Part shown: piece by piece, positions 56,701 to 64,000 of the stretch
Position numbering within the stretch: position 1 is the stretch's first letter
Layout of the letters: the number at the start of each line of letters is the position of its first letter
NCBI GenBank assembly: GCA_024516035.1
Contig: CM044967.1
Span: forward strand, 7,392,532-7,456,531
DNA length: 64,000 nt
Direction of reading: 5' to 3'
Origin: Bactericera cockerelli
Taxonomy: Eukaryota; Arthropoda; Insecta; Hemiptera; Triozidae
The notes under the pieces: generated by a model
Database searches by the model: none
Told to the model about the DNA's origin: nothing
The model's input: the letters and a program-made list of their open reading frames with translations, nothing else
Translations under genes and position numbers: made by a program

Positions 56701-59700
56701 CGTATCACTAGGTAAAAAAATACCCTTTGTTATTTTGTTTCAATAAATACAAAGTTCTTTCAGACGCGTGAAGGAACGAATGAGATACGCCTTATCAAAC
56801 GGCACCAGAAGGAGACAAACACATCTTTCAAATTTTGAATCTGGGCGCTATTGCATTTTGAAGAACACTCGATGCCTGAAGCGGTCTGTGTGACTATTTT
56901 TGTGCCAACTGCAAGTTATAAATGAAAATTTTCTGAGTACAATTAGTTCTATTAACAAATCTAATAGTTCCGTTAAAATAACAAGGCGATCAATTTGTTC
57001 GGTGGAAGAGAAAGCCACAAGCTTTAAACCTCGCCTTTGGTTCGCTACATATTCTTTTGGGTTTTTTTCATTTCATGTCCTGTGTTGCAGAATGTATCAT
57101 GTTTGTAGTTTATCAATAAACTACAAACATGTATCACTGTATCACCACCCTTGATCAGTCTTTACTTATATTTATTTCACAAATTGTTACCATGTTCATT
57201 GTAAAAAAAAATGTAAATAAAGCTTGGTCCAATTGTTTATAAAATAAAAATAAAGTATTAATAATAATGGTAACCTTAAGGTTGGATGTTCGAGTTTTAC
57301 CCAAGGTTAATTTTCGGCACTATTTGTTATGTTTTTGATATCATGATTGTGATAAACACAAAAATGATATTTTTAATTTTACTTCTAAAAATAAAATCAT
57401 AATTTTTGTTGGTAGCGCAGAGTCTTTCTCCATGTGTATTCTTTTTCCATAATTACACCACTGGTTGCTGCTTTCGTTGCAGCCTCTCTTATTTTTCCTC
57501 ATGATAACCCTGTGATTCCGTAACCCCATTCACATAAAAGTTCACACCGACCGACCACTGTGAATGATCAATTTCCCTCTGTTAAACATCCCAGAGCAGT
57601 GTATTTATACCTCAAATTACGCGCCAATTCTCTTAAAATTCAGCCAACTTTGAATTTTCCATCATGATTCAGAAGTGTTTTTTGAGCTTTGTGTGTACTG
57701 CGTTCCATGATCTTTAAAGTAATATAAAGGAGCTTTCTTTTTTATAAAACTAAACATAATAGAGTATTTTTTTAACTAGTGATACGCAGAATTGCAATTG
57801 TAGAAGTACTCTAAATTCACGAAAGGGAAAACAGGGAAAAATCAAATTTTAGAAATGTATTGAACTTATGATTAAATATCTCTGTGGTCTTTCAATATTT
57901 TTTTATGTAACCAACTGCATTTCAAGGAAAATATGCATGACTATCCATACATGAAGTCAAAAATTACTTACTGGCTATTATTTCTTTAAAAACGTGCATC
58001 GATCCAAGTGACCTCTAGACCTGTGGGAAAAACAGGGATTTGGCCATAACTCTTTAACGAAGCAAAATGCCCCACTGCAAGTTTCGGTCATATGATAGTC
58101 CAAGGTGGGCTGAACCTACCCTTAAAATATTTGCATCTGTATACGGGACACCCTGTATATTTAGATTATTTTGTAGTAGCGAAATCTACTCCCTGATTAA
58201 GGCCCCGACTTCAATGAGAGCGTCAAGTGTCGAGAATCAAGCGTCAAGCAAACTCTGCCGGCTACGATAAAAGCGTCAAACAGAACATCAGTTCAATTTC
58301 AACCATGGAAAAATGGTCAGATTGGTCAGTATACTAAAGGCGAAATTAATAGACAAATTCTATATCACAATTCATTGCTAAGCGTCGGTTTTCCCTATCT
58401 CACACAGTACGCAATCAGTGACTTAGCACCACAGAGTTATTACAAAAACGTCTATTTTATTCCGCCCTGAATGTATACACAAACACACCACACCAATTTT
58501 TACAATAAAATTTTTAATTATCAATTTACTGCACTGAATTTAACTGCATAAACAAAACTCCACAAAAACAATATCTCCACAAAACCTGAAATTCGTGTAG
58601 CGAAAGTTCTTATTTTCAAACAGAGTTCCGCGTCAAACGTCAAGATTTTTGCGTCAAGCGAATTTATCATCGTGGCCACTTACGAAGGAATTTCATGGCG
58701 TTCAATACAAACATAAAATTTTAGTTTTGACGCTTGACGCTCTCATCGTAACCGAGACCTTATAGATTAATCAGCTATCTACGTTTGTGAAATCAACATA
58801 CCTACGTCAAGTAGGAGTCGGAATTTTATCTCTTCCGTTCGCTGAAATCGCATAAAACCCTTCAAAGTCGATTATGAAACCTGAGTATAATATAAACAGC
58901 ATAGCTGGAGCCGTCTGCACCGGAAAGCCTTATTCGTGATAAATCTGTGTTTGTTACATAACTTAAATATGTGGTGTCAGCAGAAATTTAATACCTACCT
59001 TACCGTCGAATTATCGGGTGCACCGGAAGGTCTACCTATACTTACCAGTCATGATAATTCCGTGTACCTACGTGAGAAGAGTACAGATTCCTCCATCTCA
59101 CCATTGATATCGGCTGTGTCATTTTGTACAATCAACACTTCCCTTGGACATGACAAAAAATGTAAATATCCTTAAGATATAATGTTAACAACTACTAGAG
59201 TTAGAAAGATATTCCTACCTAGAAATGCGATAAAATACATTGCGCACAAAATCTAGCTACCTAAGGATATTAATTTCATTATGTCTTTTAGTTGATTTTA
59301 AAATTTGACAAGTGGCAACGTACGGGAAAATACGAATCTGAGAAAGGTTGATTTGTACAGGAAATCATAGTTATTCATAAGCTAGTTCGAGTAGGTTTAA
59401 CATTGCTCTAAACCCTCAGATTTTTCCTATTTGCAACATTAGTAGTTAAGTAGGCAGAACCGCAGAACATATATAATTTTATTCAAACCGCATCGAACCA
59501 TAACCTACAATGAGTGGGTCCAAGTACAAGCTTTTGTTCAAGGGCCACGGGTATGATTAATTTTCTCTTACATAAGTTAGACAAAACAGAAAAGTGAGAA
59601 GTTTTACTAGTGGTACATTTGTTCTTATCAGCAACTACCCACATGATTAATTCTTATTGTTGTAGCAGAACGCTAATCATTTGTTATTAAAAATCCTGTT

Positions 59701-62700
59701 AATACCCACACTCCGTCATAGATTGAAAATGTGATCAGGTTATCACTTCGATGGTATAGGCAGTACAAGACCTTGAAAGTAATGTTCAAGACAATCTAGT
59801 TTGTCCGGGGGTTTATTGCTGAAATTTGTGCTTGTGAAGCTTTATTGAAAAAAATCCAACGTATTTGGGGGCAAATTGAAAAATGAGATTGCAACAAACA
59901 TAAGGCTTAGCGTCCCCTGAGTCAGACTTTCAAAAATCACAGCGGACAGTTCTCCCTTGTCCTTGTTGTGTTGTACTTTGCAATCTCATCTTATTATTGG
60001 CAATTGCAGCATAAACAATGAGCATGGTTTGGAATCTCATCATTCAATTGGCACAACTTGAGATAATCATAACAATTTCAAGGATTTTGAATTCAACATA
60101 GTACCCAAGTACACAGCATCAAATTATATTTTATGATGACCCAATACATACTGCATGTTATATAGGTACTAGATTGTCCTACAACTCTACAAATGACGCT
60201 TATCGCCAAAAAATTTCACATGTTCAAAAATGAGCACTCGACATTTTAATGAAAAACCTTTGAAATCAAGCCATCAAGGTATAAATTATAATATAATTTA
60301 TACCTTGATATAAATTATAATAGGTATAATTTATAAAACCTTTGAACATCAGACGATGGCGACGGTTGATTACATGCCGCTATCATTAACCTTTGCCCTT
60401 GAAACAATGATATACAAATTATACAATAGCTTCTGAAGAAAAATTAAATAAAATATGTAAGTTCTCAGAAAAATCTTATAATTTATTATTCAAAACTCAT
60501 GGTAAAACAAATAAACATCCAAATAATTTGAAGATAAGAAAGAAAACACTTGGCTTTTTACTTAATAATTATTTATTTTCAGATGGCCATTTCGCCAGTT
60601 ACGGCATCGTCAATGAACTAAAGACTAAATTTAAAACTAATATTAGAGGTAAGTTATTAGCTAACTATAATAAAATAAGAATAAATACTCGTACTTAGGA
60701 AACCGTTAAGACGGGATCCCACTCAATACTCAGATTTTAAATGAGAAGTGTTGGAAAGCGTTGCAAAGTCAGTGGGGTATGGGGTTAGAGTTGGGCAACA
60801 AAATGTTGCCGGTAAGTTCTCTTCGGGGTATAAAGTTTCGCACAGAACCCCTGAAGAGAACAATGGGAGCCTTCGATGAGAAAGTTACTTGGAGGCTCAG
60901 CACATTAGAAATTGTACCCGTCAACAATTTTCCTACCTAATGGGATTTCCTTTATTGCGTTTACAAATAAAGCTCTATACTTAAATTGTTGCCATAATGG
61001 GACTACCTGTCTTGCCTTGACAATCTAAATAAAGCTCTACTTATGTACTGTTCCTTTGTTTTTTTTTTCACTCAAGAGTCTGAAAACATACCACACTAAT
61101 AATATTCTAGATTCTAGTTATCCTCACAAAAGATACCCACTGAATTGTGTCAACCTAACAAAAACAATCTGTTTGAACACCTTGCTAATTATTAAGTATC
61201 ATACATATACTTGAGAATTCTTTATCAATCGTAAATGCATAGCTTTCAGCATATCACAGTGTCGTGTTAGTGGTTACGCCTACATCCTACTGTTCATTTC
61301 AGGGTCTTGCTTACCCTCAGTGTTATGTGACAAGGAAATATGATACCTTTGAGAAGGTCACACTAAACTGACTAAATAATAATAATTATAATAAAATGAT
61401 TCATTATCAGATACTTATGTACTTATAAAAGTCCACTAACTCATCATTGACTGACTGATTGAATTCAGTTAATACATCTAAATACAACTTCTCACTTCTT
61501 AGTTTATACTGATATATCTACGGAATGTCAACACTAGAAGACAGATATTTGTACGAAAGTTCCTTTGGTGTTTTAGATTTACTCGAAAATGGACTCCAGC
61601 CACAGAGAAAAACTGTGGACTCTCAGACCAAGCATATTATCAGTAGGTATTTTTTCTACTATCAACACTCAAATCAAGAACATTCAAAATCATTATCATA
61701 ATTTATTAATCGACCTCACCATCATATCATCATGAAATTGAACAAGAAGAAAAGGAAAAAGATAATGCGGAAGTGTGATAAAATTTAATGTCGACAAACA
61801 TTTCGACTTAACGGTTTGTTTGTCCGTCATAAAATTAAATTGCATCTACTGCAGGTCCATTAGGAAATTATTATTGGCAGTGTTCCTCGTCACTGTAAAC
61901 AAAGGCGTTTTCCCTGACACACTTTAGTCCTGATAAAACAAAGTATCTCGAATATTTTACTTTTTATAAAACAAAGATTAGTTCAATAGTTTGTTCAAGA
62001 ACAATCGAAAATTTTGTTCTTGAGGAGCCCCTGATTCAGTCAGTGTTCATGAGAAGATTCTTAAATATGTTAATTTTGCCCTCTATAATAATAATAATAC
62101 TCTTTATTGGAAGGTAATTACCAGGCGAGGTTAATGCTCAAAGCATTTGCTACCATCTAACCCTCTCACAAACTCAAATTAATCAGGAAAAAATGCGTGC
62201 ACTGGGTTGGATTCGAACCAACGGATCCTTTGCCTACCTGGATTACCATACTAGCGCGTTAACCACCTGACTACCAGTGCACATCTATCTAGTGCATCTT
62301 AATATTTACATAATAATTTTCCTTGTCAATCATTATTGACAGAATTAGAAATTCATGTTAATAGAGTTCCATTTAAAGGTTACCTATGTTTTTTTTTTCA
62401 TTTTTACAATTTAATTATTGAATGATGATATACATTGAAAGAAACTTTTTATTTTTTCACCTATTAAGTGTAATTCCAGTTACCTTGCATGTTGATTATG
62501 TGGGAATTAAAGCCCTTCAAATGATTCTATGCTAACTAAAGTCCTTTTGGTCTACTTCCTGTTTTTGATCCCCTACCGAGAGTGAAGGAGACAATTCCTG
62601 TAGGTAAACACCTACTCTCGGTGATAACTTACACTATTATTATTATTATTAAATTTTTTATGAATAAAGCATTTTTGTAAATGGACCAAAAGAAAAACAA

Positions 62701-62945
62701 TAAATTTTCCCTTGATTTTCTGGTTCTAATAAGTGTTTTTTTTTTTTATTATCAAATAGTCCATTTGTATGTAGATGTACGTACCTATGTCTGTCTGTAT
62801 GTATATGTATACTGAGCATGGGTGTATTTATGGCTCACCAGTTTCCTAATAAAACTAACTTGTATATTTCACACACATTTGACTGACATTATTCTGTTTT
62901 CTGTTACAGCCGGGTCGTGTTGCCACGCTGATACAAGAACCCGAG
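50726..62945 (+). CDS. ChaC-type glutathione-specific gamma-glutamylcyclotransferase, exons 1 and 2
   Basis: ChaC enzymes cleave glutathione in the cytosol to 5-oxoproline and Cys-Gly. Exon 1 (50726-50905) encodes 60 residues with the substrate-binding turn VWVFGYGSLCWHPGF and RKFWQGNDQHRGTQDN, both family hallmarks. Exon 2 (62910-62945) encodes PGRVATLIQEPE, which is exactly what follows in the family (HRG...PGRVVTL). Both junctions are phase 0. The intron is about 12 kb. The catalytic Glu and the rest lie beyond the window. The N-terminus is longer by about 15 residues than the shortest family members. The link of the two exons is inferred from homology order and phase. Confidence 0.82.
53835..53870 (+). 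repeat. Copy of the short dispersed motif
   Basis: ACATCTGGTAC followed by ACTTCTCACTTTTTATTTTG. Confidence 0.65.
54684..54840 (+). mobile_element. tRNA-headed SINE, family S3
   Basis: CACCGTGGCAGAGTGAGTTA, B-box GGGTTCGATCCCCAGC, then TTTTTTCTGCTCT and ACCTCGTGAGGAAAAATGAG. The cloverleaf is not complete. Confidence 0.7.
55919..56143 (+). mobile_element. 5S rRNA-headed SINE (family S6), 13-bp target duplication
   Basis: The head retains AAAGTTAAGCAACGTCCAGC; the body GGGTGAGGTTAATGTGGGTA matches the other copies. AATTTACATAGAG flanks it (55906-55918 and 56144-56156). It is more diverged than the copies at 17309 and 24030. Confidence 0.8.
56332..58155. mobile_element. Long-TIR element with TA target site (1824 bp)
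   Basis: Inverted repeats of about 381 bases (56332-56712 and 57775-58155) begin CAGGGTGTCCCGTATACAGA and are flanked by TA. The core 56713-57774 contains a LINE tail fragment (56985-57280) and no recognised transposase. It is built like the element at 21833-23703 but the TIR sequences differ, so it is a second family. Confidence 0.8.
58201..58759. mobile_element. TIR element with GCGTCAAG subterminal repeats
   Basis: The ends share AAGG.C.CG ... ATGAGAGCGTCAAG in inverted orientation. GCGTCAAGCG-type repeats recur several times inside both ends. No clear target duplication; superfamily not assigned. Confidence 0.55.
59510..59550 (+). CDS. Possible first coding exon of an unidentified gene inside the ChaC intron
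   Basis: MSGSKYKLLFKGHG with coding-like codons, ending GG|GTATGA. Its phase does not fit the next candidate exon by one base. Confidence 0.25.
59579..59613 (-). repeat. Copy of the short dispersed motif
   Basis: Minus strand: CACTAGTAAA followed by the core ACTTCTCACTTTTCTGTTT. Confidence 0.7.
60583..61642 (+). CDS. Two unidentified exons in the ChaC intron
   Basis: 60583-60648 (after TTTTCAG, before GTAAGT) reads DGHFASYGIVNELKTKFKTN; 61577-61642 (after TTTTAG) reads DLLENGLQPQRKTVDSQTKH. Both are 66 bases, both phase 1 to phase 1, and codon use is coding-like. In the ChaC frame they would stop at once, so they are not ChaC exons. I do not recognise the protein. They may belong to a nested gene on the same strand. 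Confidence 0.35.
61474..61511 (+). repeat. Copy of the short dispersed motif
   Basis: ACATCTAAATAC then ACTTCTCACTTCTTAGTTT. Confidence 0.65.
62086..62284 (-). mobile_element. tRNA-headed SINE, family S5
   Basis: Minus-strand head GTGCACTGGTAGTCAGGTGG, B-box GGTTCGAATCCAACCC, body ending AATAAAGAGTATTATTATTA. Single copy in the window. Confidence 0.7.
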
Positions 62946-62959
62946 GTAATTATAGTGGA

Positions 62960-63330
62960 TATTAATGAGGAAGATAGTTGTCACTAGGCTTGCACGCAAG
63001 GGTTTGATCCTCAGCAGGATCAGTATTAACAGAGAAGTGAGAAGTGGGATAGGTAGGATCTTTTTTCTGCTCTGCACTTGGATGTTTGGGGTCCTCTCAT
63101 ACCTCGTGAGGAAAAATGAGTTGGAATTGAATGGGTGATCAATTGATCATTCAAGTTGGTCTAATTTGAATACAAACTGCCATCATGATTTTGACTTTTT
63201 CCGGACCAAACCAGGCTGTGTGAGGTTAATGCGGGTAGCTAGTTGGTAAGTTTCGAGAGAATGGAGGGTAAAACTCTCTTCTTGATATGATTTTAGCAGT
63301 TAAAAGACGTTAAACCCTGAAACATATCCA
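62960..63330 (+). mobile_element. S3 SINE copy carrying the short motif, followed by a 5S-SINE tail
   Basis: B-box GGGTTTGATCCTCAGC of S3 is followed by a 40-base insertion with the short motif (63021-63052, minus strand) and then the S3 body to about 63120. 63190-63330 matches the 3' body of S6 (GAGGTTAATGCGGGTAGC, GGAGGGTAAAACTCTC). Confidence 0.6.
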
Positions 63331-63909
63331 TAAAAATTAAGTATCCATATCCATCCCATCTGTACGGGTATTAATCTCTAATACCAAATCGTTGCTATAC
63401 AAACATGTGTGTTGTGAATCCGTTCCCTCCGAAAACTTGCTTCTCGGCAAAAATTCTCACGGGTCCTGTGACCTGTTCAAAAGAAGAAATGGAAAATGGA
63501 AAAACACCAGACACTTAAAGAACGACTATTAAACTATTAATAGCCAATTGACCAATCGTATCCATGCTTGAATAATATTCAACCCAATATTTGACAAATT
63601 CTTCAAGTTGAATGCCCTTGCTATGGACAGCGTTGGCGGGATACCGACACGTTTTGATATTTATATGCTAATTGTTTAGTTTTCTACGCATCAAGAAATT
63701 CACGAGAGATGCGGGACGGGAGATATTCGTAATATTTAGATTATGCTAATTTTAGCAAATGTGTTTGGGTGATAAAACCAAGGCAAATGGTGTCAATCTA
63801 CCCAGGCATGTAGATTGTTATTATTTTTTAGGTAGCACAATACGCCACATGTTGTATTCTCCTCCATTAATACTTTAAGAGTTAATGTATGAAGTATATT
63901 TTTTAGATT

Positions 63910-64000
63910 GACCTCAGTAGCTCAATCGATAAGGCGGCGAACTCGTAAGCGGAGGTCCGTGGTTCGAGTCCCAAGTTCAGCAAGATTTAGTAGAGCGAGT
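63910..64000 (+). mobile_element. tRNA-headed SINE, family S1, cut by the window end
   Basis: GACCTCAGTAGCTCAATCGA and B-box GGTTCGAGTCCC; the only plus-strand S1 copy. Confidence 0.7.

Noticed and set aside
62200..62284. Possible tRNA gene on the minus strand
   Set aside because: B-box is good but it is followed by a SINE body and ATT tail; no complete cloverleaf.
63910..64000. Possible tRNA gene (intact A and B boxes)
   Set aside because: Stems do not pair fully and the same head occurs in six other SINE copies with a shared body.

Overview
The window is AT-rich nuclear DNA of an arthropod, most likely an insect. Coding exons are split by introns with GT/AG borders, a cytosolic-type tRNA-Ser(CGA) is present, and the repeats (BEL/Pao, Tc1/mariner-like, hAT-like, Helitron-like, piggyBac-like and PIF-like elements, tRNA- and 5S-headed SINEs) are typical of insect genomes. 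I cannot name the species from sequence alone.

Layout. 1-5012 holds the last six visible exons of the calcium-dependent secretion activator gene (CAPS/Cadps, + strand). 5013-10186 is repeat-poor AT-rich flank. 10192-16609 is a complete BEL/Pao LTR retrotransposon (- strand) with identical LTRs, AACAG target duplications and two frameshifts. 16610-28990 is mostly mobile-element debris around one real tRNA-Ser gene: 5S-derived SINEs, PIF-like MITEs, a Helitron and a long-TIR mariner-like element. 29008-32689 carries two exons of an unrecognised secreted Pro/Ser/Asn/Gln-rich protein, with a 1.2-kb hAT-like element in its intron. 36017-36994 is an intronless peroxin-3 gene (- strand). 39693-42201 is a four-exon RSF1-like N-terminal gene whose 3' end looks decayed. 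44667-45065 is small nuclear ribonucleoprotein Sm D3 (- strand). 46180-48625 is an hAT-like element split by a Helitron-like insertion. 50726-62945 covers the first two exons of a ChaC-type gamma-glutamylcyclotransferase, separated by a 12-kb intron that holds a second long-TIR element and two or three unidentified coding-like exons.

The host genes are unrelated housekeeping or secretory genes (vesicle priming, peroxisome biogenesis, chromatin remodelling, splicing, glutathione turnover); no operon or gene cluster links them. The main interest lies in the mobile elements: at least five tRNA-headed SINE families plus a 5S rRNA-headed one, nested transposons with readable target-site duplications, a TTAA MITE carrying a perfect 62-bp palindrome, and a short motif of about 36 bp that recurs seven or eight times and in one place seems to have inserted into a SINE. 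I see no defence system, gene cluster or CRISPR array; the recurrent short motif is the best candidate for something undescribed.
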